A stretch of DNA of 64,000 nt, from positions 15,001-79,000 of the forward strand of contig JACAVV010000022.1 of assembly GCA_024648695.1 (NCBI GenBank). Reading direction: 5' to 3'. This DNA is from Nitrospina sp. (GTDB taxonomy: Bacteria; Nitrospinota; Nitrospinia; Nitrospinales; JACRGP01). Each line of letters opens with the position of its first letter. The stretch's first letter is position 1. Under the pieces are notes generated by a model. It was not told the origin of the DNA. It searched no databases and saw only the letters and a program-made list of their open reading frames with translations. Below, piece by piece: positions 9,845 to 19,069 of this stretch. A program made the position numbers and the translations under genes.

Positions 9845-10153
9845 ATGAAAATGAACCATTTGACCGAAGAAGACGTCCAGCAGATCATGGATAAAGTCAA
9901 ATATGTTTTAGAAAGCAAAGATTTTTCCACCGAGATCATGGATGAAATATTTAAACTTTCAAAGGTAGATGGGGAGAAATACCTGGAATGCAAAGGCATT
10001 CCCCCTCAGGCCAATAATGTCAATTTTGAATTGGACCCGGAGCAAGGCGTTCGGTTTTTCGATCCGTTCAACTTTTACACAGGAGGCATTTACAAAGATG
10101 TCGATGGCTGGTCACGCTGGACAATGGAGAATTTGAAAGAACCCTGGACTTGA
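9845..10153 (+). CDS. Hypothetical protein, 102 residues
   Basis: I do not recognise this protein. It is a soluble, acidic 102-residue protein without signal peptide or membrane segment. The N-terminal half looks helical (LTEEDVQQIMDKVKYVLESK). The C-terminal half is rich in aromatic residues (VRFFDPFNFYTGGIYKDVDGWSRW). A clear ribosome-binding site (GAGGTGG at 9833-9839), its own TATAAT promoter and a downstream terminator make it a credible single-gene unit. It follows nuoN, but the separate promoter argues against a complex I role. Confidence 0.8.
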   Translation: MKMNHLTEEDVQQIMDKVKYVLESKDFSTEIMDEIFKLSKVDGEKYLECKGIPPQANNVNFELDPEQGVRFFDPFNFYTGGIYKDVDGWSRWTMENLKEPWT

Positions 10154-10202
10154 TTTCGTCAATCTGACGCAAAAATATATCGAATTTTAACTGTTATTAG
10201 AC

Positions 10203-10244
10203 AAAAAAAACCCCATCTGCCCTTGGGACGGATGGGGTTTTTTT
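10203..10244. terminator. Bidirectional rho-independent terminator
   Basis: CCCCATC (10211-10217) pairs with GATGGGG (10231-10237). There is a T-run after it on the plus strand and an A-run before it, which is a T-run on the minus strand. It can therefore end both the 102-residue gene and the convergent tatA gene. Confidence 0.88.
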
Positions 10245-10254
10245 ACTTATAGGA

Positions 10255-10647
10255 CTAGCCGTTCTTTTCCGTATCTTTGGAAAAGTCGTAACTGCCTTTT
10301 CGGGGTAAGGATGCGGTGAAGGCATCTGCTTTGTCTTTCATTGCTCTATCTTTAGCTTCACCTTCGGCCTGGGCTTTTTCACGAGCCAGGCGTTCCTTTT
10401 CTTCATCGCTCAGTTCCTGTTCCTGGCCTTCGACTTGTTTGGTTTCACCCGCTTCACCTTCTGCAGAAGCCTCTGCCCCTTCTCCTTCCGCGACCTCTTC
10501 ACCTTCTTGAGCTTCCTTCATTGAGGACTTGAAGTTTTTAATACTTTTCCCGAAAGCCGACCCGATTTCCGGTAATTTTCCTGCTCCAAAAATAATCATA
10601 ATGATGACCAAAATGATCATCAATTCTGGAAAACCTATACCCATCAT
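10255..10647 (-). CDS. tatA: Sec-independent protein translocase TatA/E-type
   Basis: TatA forms the oligomeric pore element of the twin-arginine pathway. The N-terminus [29 protein letters not shown] has the short membrane helix and the [10 protein letters not shown] hinge, followed by the amphipathic helix [13 protein letters not shown]. The start at 10647 is chosen because GGAGG lies 9 nt upstream; a longer frame upstream has no such support. The rest is a long acidic tail rich in Glu and Ala, then a Lys/Asp-containing end. This gives about 130 residues, longer than a minimal TatA. TatB and TatC are not in the window. Confidence 0.9.
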   Translation of the reverse strand: MMGIGFPELMIILVIIMIIFGAGKLPEIGSAFGKSIKNFKSSMKEAQEGEEVAEGEGAEASAEGEAGETKQVEGQEQELSDEEKERLAREKAQAEGEAKDRAMKDKADAFTASLPRKGSYDFSKDTEKNG

Positions 10648-10792
10648 AAGACAAATCCTCCACTCATTTCCTGAATAAAATCGGGTCAACCGGGTGGGGG
10701 ACGTCACCGGAATTCCCACATTATTTCGTTAAATTTCGAATTTAGTTAGTGTAACTGTTTTGAGAAGGCAAATACAACCTGAAATTTCCAAT

Positions 10793-11440
10793 TCAGGCAT
10801 CACGCAAATCCTGAATCGCTTTAGCGTAATCCTCACTCTTGAAAATAGCCGATCCTGCCACCAAAACATTGGCTCCGGAATTTTTAATTTTGCCTGCATT
10901 CTCCGGTTTCACCCCGCCATCGACCTGAAGGTCAATCTCATGCTCGAATTCGCTCAAGGTGTTTTTACACAATTTGATTTTGTCCAGAGAGCCGTCAATA
11001 AAACTTTGCCCACCAAAACCCGGATTGACCGACATCAGTAATATAAAATCCACCTCGGTTAAAACCTCGTCCAAAGTAAACAAGGCCGTTCCCGGATTCA
11101 GGACAACTCCCGCCCGGACATTATTATCCTTGATCAACTGAATGGAACGATGAAGGTGTGGACACGCCTCCACATGAATCGAAATTAAATCCGCACCTGC
11201 ATCTACGAACTCCGGAATGTACTTGTCTGCATTCTCAATCATAAGATGCACATCCAGAGGCAGTTTGGTGCATTTTCTGAGCGATTTTACAACATCCGGT
11301 CCAATGGTGATATTCGGGACAAAATGTCCGTCCATCACATCGACATGAATCCAGTCCGCTCCTGCTTCATCTACGGCTTTAACTTCATCGCCCAGGCAAC
11401 TGAAATCTGCCGCCAAAATTGAAGGTGCAATTTTAACCAT
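10793..11440 (-). CDS. rpe: Ribulose-phosphate 3-epimerase
   Basis: Rpe interconverts ribulose 5-phosphate and xylulose 5-phosphate in the pentose phosphate and Calvin cycles. The 215-residue TIM barrel shows all signatures: IAPSILAADFSCL, WIHVDVMDGHFVPNITIGP with the metal-binding His and Asp, LDVHLMI, MSVNPGFGGQSF and the C-terminal LQVDGGV and VAGSAIF. Two adjacent ATG codons exist. The second (11440) sits 5 nt from AGGAG, the first (11443) only 2 nt, so I use the second. tatA lies downstream on the same strand. Confidence 0.96.
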   Translation of the reverse strand: MVKIAPSILAADFSCLGDEVKAVDEAGADWIHVDVMDGHFVPNITIGPDVVKSLRKCTKLPLDVHLMIENADKYIPEFVDAGADLISIHVEACPHLHRSIQLIKDNNVRAGVVLNPGTALFTLDEVLTEVDFILLMSVNPGFGGQSFIDGSLDKIKLCKNTLSEFEHEIDLQVDGGVKPENAGKIKNSGANVLVAGSAIFKSEDYAKAIQDLRDA

Positions 11441-11597
11441 CATTTCTCCTGACTATCATCCAGAACCCTATACAATGCGCTACAATAAACCTTAACTCGC
11501 CCTGAAATCGTGTGAGAATAACACAAAACCTTGTTTATAAAAATTCCTTTTTTGCTTTTAAATTTCCTGCACAACCTTTTTACCGGATGACCGCTCA

Positions 11598-12635
11598 ATG
11601 AGTTTTAATATCCCAAACAGATCCATCAGTTTTGTCCTGTCCCTCATTCTTTCCTACTTTATATCAGGACAAGCCTGCGTTCTTTCTGACAAACCATTAC
11701 AAGTTCAAAGGACCCAGTTTCTTCTGGGAACTCTGGTTGAGATCACTGTGCGGGATAGTGAATCAACTCAGGCTCAAAGGGCTATCACTCGGGCCTTTCA
11801 GGAAATTCGCCGAATTGAATCCTTGATGAGTTCCTATCTCCCGGAATCGGAAGTCTCCCGCATTAATCGCCAGGCCGGAGGGGAATCGGTTACTGTGTCT
11901 CGAGAAGTGGTTGAAGTAATCCGATCCGGCATTCACTGGGGTGCCCGCAGTCAGGGGAGCCTGGACATCACCCTGGGACCCATTGTCGACCTCTGGAACT
12001 TTGATGAAGAGGTTTTAGAAATTCCAGACCCTGTGAAGGTAAAACAAAGTCTCCAATTGGTGGACTATAATAAAGTTGAAATCGATGGCCAAAGCATTCG
12101 CCTGCCGCAAAAAGGAATGGTCCTTCAATTAGGCTCCATCGCCAAGGGTTTTGCGGTGGATCGGGCTATCGAAACTTTAAAATCCAATGGCATTCAGCAA
12201 GCCCTCATCAACGCGGGCGGTGATTTACGGGTACTGGGCAATGGCGGCAACGGAACGCCATGGAAAATCGGGTTGCAACATCCTCGCAAGCTAGACGAAT
12301 TGACAGCCTCTTTTGAGTTGAATAATCAATCGGTCGCTACCTCCGGCGATTACCAAAAATTTTTCATGCATGGAGGCAAGCGCTACCACCACATCCTGAA
12401 TCCCGCAACAGGTCTGCCTGCCAGGGAATCGGTCTCGGCCACGGTGATCGGCCCCAACGCAATGGTGGCCGATGCACTTGCTACCGCTGTATTTGTTTTA
12501 GGTCCAAATAAGGGAATCGATTTATTAAATTCCCTGGAGGAATGGGAAGGCCTGGTTATTGGCAAAAATCAAAAACAATACCTGTCGAAGGGATTCGGCC
12601 ACCTGAAAGGCTTGAAAATGCGGAAGGAAAATTAA
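11598..12635 (+). CDS. apbE: FAD:protein FMN transferase, ApbE family, exported
   Basis: ApbE proteins attach FMN from FAD to threonine residues of membrane flavoproteins such as Nqr or Rnf subunits. The 345-residue protein starts with a hydrophobic signal segment ending in SGQAC, a possible but imperfect lipobox. The family core is present: LGTLVEITV, LDITLGPIVDLW, LGSIAKGFAVDRAI, INAGGDLRVLG, then HHILNPATGLPA and ADALATAVFVLG with the metal-binding Asp and Thr. The target protein is not identifiable here. Its stop codon abuts that of the convergent J-domain gene with no base between. Confidence 0.93.
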   Translation: MSFNIPNRSISFVLSLILSYFISGQACVLSDKPLQVQRTQFLLGTLVEITVRDSESTQAQRAITRAFQEIRRIESLMSSYLPESEVSRINRQAGGESVTVSREVVEVIRSGIHWGARSQGSLDITLGPIVDLWNFDEEVLEIPDPVKVKQSLQLVDYNKVEIDGQSIRLPQKGMVLQLGSIAKGFAVDRAIETLKSNGIQQALINAGGDLRVLGNGGNGTPWKIGLQHPRKLDELTASFELNNQSVATSGDYQKFFMHGGKRYHHILNPATGLPARESVSATVIGPNAMVADALATAVFVLGPNKGIDLLNSLEEWEGLVIGKNQKQYLSKGFGHLKGLKMRKEN

Positions 12636-13355
12636 TCAGCTTTCGTAATAGCCGTGTTTCCATTTCCCTTCCAGACGGGTTCCCCCAAAAGTGAAATGGG
12701 TTCCGGCCCCGTGAGGTTTCCCATTGAGGAATTCACCGATGTACTTGTCTCCATTGCTAAAGTAATAAACGCCTCTGCCCTTGATGTCCCCACGATCAAA
12801 AAGGCCTTCGTACTTGTCCCCATTGGCAAAGAAAAAAACACCTTTACCATGAGGCTGGCCCATATCAAAATCGCCAACATACCTATCTCCCTGGGCGAAT
12901 GAATAGGCACCCTGCCCATGAAACTGGTTGTCTTCCAAGTCCCCGATATACCGGTCGCCATTGGGAAGCTTAACGATTGGAACGTCATCCTCTTTGGTTT
13001 TGGTTTCGGAAACTGGCGACTCATTCTTCGCTTCTTTCGGGGGAGGAGGTTTATTATGCATCCAGGGATAGAAAGGTGCCTCAGGCTCGGTTTGCTTGGC
13101 TGGAGACGGTTGCCTTCGGACCTCAATGGTCACTCCAGGTTTATTTACTCCGTTCTTGCGGCGTAAATATTCCTGAACTTTTCCATAGGCCTCATTGATT
13201 TCAGCCAGGCGGTCATGAGCTTTTTTTTGCAGGCGGGGAGACTCCGGAGGAAAGCGGTCGGGATGCCAGAATTTTACCTGGTCACGATAAGCTTTTTTTG
13301 CGTCCTCTTCGGTGAACCCCGATTTTAACCTCAAAATCTTTAAATAATGTTCCAT
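12636..13355 (-). CDS. J-domain protein with C-terminal MORN repeats
   Basis: Residues 1-70 form a DnaJ-type J domain: EHYLKILRLKSGFTEEDAKKAYRDQ followed by the HPD motif in KFWHPDRFPP, which stimulates DnaK-type chaperones. A linker rich in Pro and Lys follows. From about residue 125 there are four to five MORN repeats of pattern YxGxFxxGxxHGxGxxxFxxGDKY. MORN arrays usually bind lipids or proteins. No classical DnaJ zinc-finger or C-terminal domain is present. It lies 8 bp downstream of copA on the same strand, suggesting co-transcription; a role in copper ATPase folding would be speculation. Confidence 0.88.
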   Translation of the reverse strand: MEHYLKILRLKSGFTEEDAKKAYRDQVKFWHPDRFPPESPRLQKKAHDRLAEINEAYGKVQEYLRRKNGVNKPGVTIEVRRQPSPAKQTEPEAPFYPWMHNKPPPPKEAKNESPVSETKTKEDDVPIVKLPNGDRYIGDLEDNQFHGQGAYSFAQGDRYVGDFDMGQPHGKGVFFFANGDKYEGLFDRGDIKGRGVYYFSNGDKYIGEFLNGKPHGAGTHFTFGGTRLEGKWKHGYYES

Positions 13356-13363
13356 ATTCGCGG

Positions 13364-15832
13364 TTACAAGGAGGCTTCAGACAGGGCTCGGTTGGATTTA
13401 AACCGTTTGAGCAAAAGAGAATTTAAAACGACGGAGACCGAGCTGAAAGACATGGCGGCGGCGGCAAACATGGGTTGCAACAAAATGCCATAGGCCGGAT
13501 AAAATACGCCGGCGGCCAAAGGAATTCCCAGACTATTATAAAAAAATGCCCAGAACAAGTTCTGCTTGATTTTTCCCAGGGTCTGTCTGCTCAGTTCAAT
13601 GGCATCAATAATCGAGGTCAAATCGCTGGATATCAAGGTCACATCGGAAGCTTCCATGGCAACATCGGTTCCGGAACCCAGGGCAATGCCAATATGAGCC
13701 TCAGCCAAAGCCGGGGAATCGTTAATGCCATCCCCCACCATGGCAACAAAGCGTTTTTCCTCCTTCAACTTTTTGATCACTTCTTGTTTTTGTTCAGGCA
13801 AAACCTCGGCATACACTTCCTGGATACCCACTTGCTGGGCAATGGCTTTTGCCGTTCCCGCATTATCACCTGTAAGTAAAACCACCTTAATCTCCATATC
13901 CTGCAACCGGGAGACTACAGTTTTAGCTTGCGGCTTTAAAGAGTCCGCCGCCGCGATCAGGCCCGCAGGACGATTTTCAATGAACACCAGCATGGCGGTT
14001 TTGCCTTTGTTGGAAAGTTCCTGAATTTGGTTCTCCCAATGGGAAAAATCAGCTTCATGCTGTTTGAGATGCGAGCTGTTGCCTAAAAGCATGTCCTTAC
14101 CATCGACCGTGCCCCTCACACCAAATCCCGGATGGGCCTGAAAATTTTCTACTTCAAGGGTTTTAACTTTTCTTTGTGCCGCTTCACGAACGATGGCTTG
14201 TCCCAGGGGATGCTCCGACCCTTTTTCCAGGGAGGCTGAAAATTTTAATAATTCCTCCACGCTGAGTTTGGAGTCGGGATGGATGAAAATATCCGTCACC
14301 TCAAACCGGCCTTGCGTCAGGGTTCCCGTTTTGTCAAATACCACCGTATCCAGGTTTTGCATTTGTTCCAGGGTGGATCCGCTTTTAATCAAAACACCCA
14401 ACTCCGCGCCTTTCCCGGTTCCTACCATGATTGCTGTGGGTGTGGCCAGGCCCAATGCGCAGGGACAGGCAATGATCATCACAGAAATAAATATCATTAG
14501 TGAAAACGAAAACGAACTGTCTTCCCCGGTAAGGAAAGAGGCACCACCAAAATACCAAAGGAAAAAGGCCAGGCTCGCGATAGCTATAACGGCTGGTACA
14601 AAAATTCCTGCTACCTTATCCGCCAATCGCTGAACCGGTGCCTTGGAACCCTGCGCCTGTTCAACCAGTTTAATGATCTGCGCCAATATGGAGTCCTGAC
14701 CCAGCCGGGTTGCCCGTACTTTGATAAACCCGGTTTTATTGATACTCGCACCGATCACAGGATCTCCTGCTTTTTTTTCCACTGGCAGGCTTTCTCCGGT
14801 AACCATCGATTCATCGACGGAGGTGGAATTCTCCGCAATGACTCCATCCACAGGAATGCGTTCCCCCGGTCGAACCAGCACGATATCCCCGGCACTTAAC
14901 TCTTCTATAGGAATTTCCTTTTCTTCACCATCCTGCTCCACTCGGGCAAGTCTGGGTTGCATTCCGATGAGCTTGTGAATAGCATCGGACGCTTGTCCCT
15001 TTGCCCGTGCTTCCAACAAGCGGCCTAACAAAACGAGGAAAATAATCATCGTGGACGTGTCGAAATACACCGCGTCCGCACTTTGAAAATAGTTTGGGAA
15101 AAAAGTTATCAGGGCGCTGTAAAAATAGGCGGATGAGGTGCCGATGGCTATCAGGGCATTCATGTCCGTGTAACCGTGGCTCATCGTTTTCCAGGTGCCG
15201 ACATAAAATTGCCAGCCACACCAGAACTGGACGGGAGTGGCAAGTACCAGTAGTACCCAATGCGGAAACTGAAAAGCCATACTGCCCAGCATGGTAGCGA
15301 TGCTCAAGGGCAGGGCGACCCAAAAGCGGGCTTTTAATGAATGTAATCCTTGATTTTGCGTTTTGGTGTCCTCTGAATTTGATACAGACTTTACCTCCTC
15401 TATGGAGAACCCGATTTCCTGTAATGCGGATTGAAATTCAGGCAAACCGGTCAGAGAAGGCAGGTACTCAATGTCCGCACGCTCAGTGGCCAAATTGACC
15501 TCTGCATGGGACACCCCATTCAGGCCTTTCAACCTTTTTTCAACCCGATTCACGCAAGAAGCGCAGGTCATTCCTGAGACCGCAAACTGTTTTTTCATCT
15601 GAGGAACTTCAAAGCCTAGTTTTTCAATGGTCTCGACCAGTACATTAGAAGAAACGATTTCAGGCTGAAACTGAACGTGAGCCGACTCTGCGGCGAAGTT
15701 CACATTTGCTTCCAGAACTCCTTCCTGGGAAAGCACCATTTTTTCGATTCGGGAAGCGCAACTGGCGCAACTCATACCTTTAACAGGTAGTGAGATTTCG
15801 GAATATCTGGAACTCAAAGTTGGGGAAGTCAT
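13364..15832 (-). CDS. copA: Copper-translocating P1B-type ATPase with two HMA domains
   Basis: CopA pumps Cu(I) out of the cytoplasm using ATP. The 822-residue protein has two heavy-metal-associated domains with CxxC motifs at about residues 22-25 (GMSCASC) and 90-93 (GMTCASC). Eight membrane helices follow, with the intramembrane [12 protein letters not shown] metal site. The catalytic DKTGTLTQG contains the phosphorylated Asp. The SEHPLG motif of the nucleotide domain, TGDN, and [12 protein letters not shown] complete the set. Everything needed for activity is present. Regulation is not evident; no CueR-type gene is adjacent. Confidence 0.96.
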   Translation of the reverse strand: MTSPTLSSRYSEISLPVKGMSCASCASRIEKMVLSQEGVLEANVNFAAESAHVQFQPEIVSSNVLVETIEKLGFEVPQMKKQFAVSGMTCASCVNRVEKRLKGLNGVSHAEVNLATERADIEYLPSLTGLPEFQSALQEIGFSIEEVKSVSNSEDTKTQNQGLHSLKARFWVALPLSIATMLGSMAFQFPHWVLLVLATPVQFWCGWQFYVGTWKTMSHGYTDMNALIAIGTSSAYFYSALITFFPNYFQSADAVYFDTSTMIIFLVLLGRLLEARAKGQASDAIHKLIGMQPRLARVEQDGEEKEIPIEELSAGDIVLVRPGERIPVDGVIAENSTSVDESMVTGESLPVEKKAGDPVIGASINKTGFIKVRATRLGQDSILAQIIKLVEQAQGSKAPVQRLADKVAGIFVPAVIAIASLAFFLWYFGGASFLTGEDSSFSFSLMIFISVMIIACPCALGLATPTAIMVGTGKGAELGVLIKSGSTLEQMQNLDTVVFDKTGTLTQGRFEVTDIFIHPDSKLSVEELLKFSASLEKGSEHPLGQAIVREAAQRKVKTLEVENFQAHPGFGVRGTVDGKDMLLGNSSHLKQHEADFSHWENQIQELSNKGKTAMLVFIENRPAGLIAAADSLKPQAKTVVSRLQDMEIKVVLLTGDNAGTAKAIAQQVGIQEVYAEVLPEQKQEVIKKLKEEKRFVAMVGDGINDSPALAEAHIGIALGSGTDVAMEASDVTLISSDLTSIIDAIELSRQTLGKIKQNLFWAFFYNSLGIPLAAGVFYPAYGILLQPMFAAAAMSFSSVSVVLNSLLLKRFKSNRALSEASL

Positions 15833-15940
15833 TTTTTTTTATTGGATAATGTAATCGGTTTTCAGAACACTAGCGCATACAATTAGGGTACCAGCCCTGT
15901 TTAAACTTTGGTAGATTATTTAATACTGGAAGGAGTTCTC

Positions 15941-16744
15941 ATGAAACACATCGGAAGAAATTCAAAACAAGCAATCGGGTTGATTGGTTGGTTTATAATA
16001 ATCGGAATTCTATGGTGGCCACAAATCTCGACGGGGGAGAGTCGATTCATAGATTTATCTTATCCCTTCGATAAATCTACCATTTATTGGCCTACAAATA
16101 AAGCCTTTCATTTGGATCAGAAATTCCGTGGAAAAACCCCAAAAGGCTATTGGTACGAGTCCAACGATTTCAGCGCTTCCGAACACGGCGGCACTCATCT
16201 GGATGCCCCTTCTCATTTTGCAGAAGGTAAATGGACCGTGGACGAAATACCTCTGGAGCGGCTGATTGGCCATGGCATCAAGGTCGATGTTGGGTCTCAT
16301 GCCCAGGGAAACCCGGATTATCTGGTCACCAAGCAGGATTTTCTGGATTGGGAACGACGTAACGGTCCGTTTCCAAAAGGAGCCATCGTTTTGATTCAAA
16401 CGGGGTGGGGGGCTTTCTGGCCTGATAAAAAGCGATACCTGGGTAGCGATAAGAAAGGCGATACCCAAAACCTGCATTTTCCCGGTATCAGTGAAGAAGC
16501 CGCTCAATTTCTTGTTCAGGAAAGAACCGTTTCAGCAGTTGGACTGGATACCGCCAGTCTTGATTTCGGCCAATCCAGGGATTATCCCGCTCATCAAATT
16601 TTGGGATCTGCGAATGTCCCCGGATTCGAAAATTTACGAAACCTGGACAAGCTTCCCGCCAAGGGGTTCCGAGTGATTGCATTACCCATGCACATTGGTG
16701 GTGGAAGCGGCGCTCCATTAAGAATCGTTGCAGAATTGGAGTGA
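15941..16744 (+). CDS. Putative exported cyclase / metal-dependent hydrolase (kynurenine formamidase-like)
   Basis: This protein belongs to the cyclase/kynurenine formamidase superfamily (PF04199). The metal-binding motif HGGTHLDAPSHF is intact, and further family blocks (VLIQTGW, GLDTASLDFG, LPMHIGGGSGAPLRIVAEL) follow. The ATG at 15941 is chosen because AAGGAG lies about 5 bp upstream. It gives an N-terminal hydrophobic segment of about 20 residues after a basic start, so the enzyme is probably exported or membrane-anchored, unlike cytoplasmic KynB. The substrate cannot be told; no tryptophan-degradation genes are nearby. Confidence 0.85.
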   Translation: MKHIGRNSKQAIGLIGWFIIIGILWWPQISTGESRFIDLSYPFDKSTIYWPTNKAFHLDQKFRGKTPKGYWYESNDFSASEHGGTHLDAPSHFAEGKWTVDEIPLERLIGHGIKVDVGSHAQGNPDYLVTKQDFLDWERRNGPFPKGAIVLIQTGWGAFWPDKKRYLGSDKKGDTQNLHFPGISEEAAQFLVQERTVSAVGLDTASLDFGQSRDYPAHQILGSANVPGFENLRNLDKLPAKGFRVIALPMHIGGGSGAPLRIVAELE

Positions 16745-16942
16745 ACGATTCTGGAATCAACTCAGAGCAGAGGTTGGGAGCCCAAATTTGTTGAGAAAGA
16801 GCATACGAATGATAAATGTTCTACTATTTAAACGCAGTGAAGGATCTCTAGTAAACAATTTATCGCAAGAATGGTTTTTCTTCGACTGAACGACTGGTTT
16901 TTTGAGAAGATGAACTGGCAAAAAAATTTGGCTGGACGGCCC

Positions 16943-17344
16943 TTATTTTTTAGCAAGCAGAGTTTTGAGAGTGAAAAACCCGTAAGCAAAAAATAACACA
17001 GCGATCAGTCCATTGGAAAAGGAACTTTCCGCTACGGCCATCGTAAACACATAGACGCCAACCCCGGCTAGCACAATGCCCAACAGGAAATAACCGAGAT
17101 GACTAAAAAGGGAAGACTTTTTGGACTTCTTGAGATTTTCCCGCCTCTGTCTTAATTCCCAACGCCAGCGCAGGATATAATAGGTCTGGCGAAACCAGGA
17201 AAACAGGCCGGTATCTTCGACCAGGTTGGAATGGCAATAAATGCAAGAGGCATCGGTATTCCTGTTCGGAAAACCGCAATTCAGGCATAACTTGTAATCG
17301 CTGTTCTGGTTTAACAGGATTGGATCTTTTTTAGGTTTATCCAT
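16943..17344 (-). CDS. Zinc-ribbon membrane protein, hypothetical
   Basis: An N-terminal zinc ribbon with two CxxC pairs (CLNCGFPNRNTDASCIYC) is followed by a basic, aromatic stretch and two hydrophobic helices at the C-terminus. The architecture resembles small membrane proteins with a cytoplasmic zinc ribbon; I know no function. The start is uncertain. ATG at 17344 precedes the ribbon, but a frame with ATG at 17380 or GTG at 17395 would add up to 17 residues. None has a strong ribosome-binding site. Confidence 0.7.
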   Translation of the reverse strand: MDKPKKDPILLNQNSDYKLCLNCGFPNRNTDASCIYCHSNLVEDTGLFSWFRQTYYILRWRWELRQRRENLKKSKKSSLFSHLGYFLLGIVLAGVGVYVFTMAVAESSFSNGLIAVLFFAYGFFTLKTLLAKK

Positions 17345-17505
17345 AAGTAGCCATTTCCGAATACAGAAAACCCAATTCATGACCTTTGAAAACACAAGGG
17401 TCCCTGAATTGACACCGTTTTTTCTTTTGGGGATCTTATTTGGATTGTATTACGAAACCCGAATACTGTCAATAGGGACAAGCGCAACAAAATGAATGGT
17501 TTCCA

Positions 17506-18738
17506 TCACGTAACGGATGGGCTCGGATACAACAGCTTGTGAATTTTTTTTAGTTCCAGGATTGTGGGATCGATGTGGGTGCGCATTAGAAAATTTTCAA
17601 TGGCAATTAAAGGTATCTTGGTTTCATTTGCTATCGTCTTCAAGCGTTCCTTATCGGCTTCCAGGGCCACCATATCGAATACGGTACGAATAGAATAGGC
17701 GCGAAGGTGCTCCAGGTCCTCTTTAAAATAAACGAATAACAAGGCTTGCCCTTTCCAGTCCATCAAAGATTTGAACCTGAAAGGGGTTGCATTGAAAATT
17801 TTGAATATATCTACCTGTGCCAGATTTTGAGAGTTTAGAATACCCGCGTCCCGCATCCTCATTTTCTGAGAGGTGTTCATCCCATCGATCATGTCCAGTG
17901 AAGTATCATAGGTTTTCAAACTTTTGGTCGGGGTGAACGCACGTTCCAGTCCACGAAACGTGGTGGTGACCACATCCTCTACATAGACCAGGCTCCGTTC
18001 AGGGGTCATTCCCACAGCAAAAGCAAGGATAGGTAAAATATAAGCGACCCGTCCTTTCAAACTTCCAAACATATGCCGAATCACCAGAGCGACCACAACC
18101 ACCACAAGCAGTCGCACACTCAAATTGAAATACACATCCGGGTTCAGGTCCAGGGCTTCGAACCGATCAAAAATATTCTTCGCACCCCAGACATAAGCCC
18201 CCAGAAAACCGATCATAACAGCCGACATGCTGATTTGCTGATAGCGCACCGCTTCCTGCGGGTCCTCGGATTCATAATTATTTTTGGGGCCCAACAACAA
18301 AAAATTGGGCCGGGTTCCTAATTTAAACTCCTTGCCAAAAAAGAAAAAGGTGAACCCCAGGAAAGTGATCCCGCACAGGATTCCCACAGGGATACAATAA
18401 GGCGCGCTTTTTAACAGGCGTTGTTCAAACAACTCCACTTTGGAAGCCAAAACCCTGTCCCCCGATAAAGCCTGTTGGGTCTCAATCGCCTCCCGATCAA
18501 GGGCAGACAGGTAGTCAGGCTGATGATACAGGGTCACCGTTAAAGGGAAAAACGCCGTAAAGATAGCGACTCCCAGTAACTTCAACAATCGGGAATTGAA
18601 AGTCGCCTGGGAACCTCCGCCAAACAGCGCAACCAGTTTTTTCATGAGCCCTTCCTTTTGAGCAGAAGTTTTTATTGCTTCCGGCTGATCGGGTTTGGAC
18701 TCTTGCGTTCCCGTTTCCTTCTTTGAGAGGAACTTCAT
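17506..18738 (-). CDS. Hypothetical multi-pass membrane protein
   Basis: I do not recognise a family. The roughly 410-residue protein has a charged N-terminus rich in Lys, Glu and Gln (about 40 residues). About five to six hydrophobic helices follow to about residue 260. A soluble C-terminal part contains a segment (MRMRDAGILNSQNLAQVDIFKIFNATPF) that vaguely resembles helix-hairpin-helix repeats. The ATG at 18738 is preferred because GGAG lies 7 nt upstream; the ATG at 18750 lacks such a site. Single-gene unit between a zinc-ribbon gene and a divergent SUMF1-like gene. Confidence 0.75.
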   Translation of the reverse strand: MKFLSKKETGTQESKPDQPEAIKTSAQKEGLMKKLVALFGGGSQATFNSRLLKLLGVAIFTAFFPLTVTLYHQPDYLSALDREAIETQQALSGDRVLASKVELFEQRLLKSAPYCIPVGILCGITFLGFTFFFFGKEFKLGTRPNFLLLGPKNNYESEDPQEAVRYQQISMSAVMIGFLGAYVWGAKNIFDRFEALDLNPDVYFNLSVRLLVVVVVALVIRHMFGSLKGRVAYILPILAFAVGMTPERSLVYVEDVVTTTFRGLERAFTPTKSLKTYDTSLDMIDGMNTSQKMRMRDAGILNSQNLAQVDIFKIFNATPFRFKSLMDWKGQALLFVYFKEDLEHLRAYSIRTVFDMVALEADKERLKTIANETKIPLIAIENFLMRTHIDPTILELKKIHKLLYPSPSVT

Positions 18739-18927
18739 ACGTTTCTCCATTTTATAAATACAGGCACCATTTTGACCGTATATTGTAGAGTAAATATTAA
18801 AAAAGCCAGGAAGGCCCCCGGCAGGTCATTCTGAAGAACATTATCGACGAATAATCCAGGGACAGATTGCTATCATAAATCCTTTAAAAATATTCTTGTC
18901 TTTAGATAGCCAATGATTTTATAACAC

Positions 18928-18947
18928 ATTTCCGCAATTACGGAAAT
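18928..18947. promoter_or_regulatory. Palindrome upstream of the SUMF1-like gene, operator candidate
   Basis: ATTTCCG (18928-18934) and CGGAAAT (18941-18947) form a perfect inverted repeat with a 6-bp spacer. It lies about 40 bp before the -35 element of the next gene. No T-run follows, so a protein-binding site is likelier than a terminator. The regulator is unknown. Confidence 0.4.
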
Positions 18948-18985
18948 CACTCGCGGTCTTTGATTTTTGATAAATCCCCTGCAAG

Positions 18986-19013
18986 TTGATATATTGTATT
19001 TTCTCACTATAAT
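18986..19013 (+). promoter_or_regulatory. Sigma-70-type promoter for the secreted SUMF1-like gene
   Basis: TTGATA (18986-18991), a 16-bp spacer and a perfect TATAAT (19008-19013) lie about 55 bp upstream of the TTG start at 19070. Confidence 0.7.
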
Positions 19014-19069
19014 CGTATGAAAACCTCAATAAAATTTTTCAAACCCATTTTACCGTCTGGAGACCCGTT

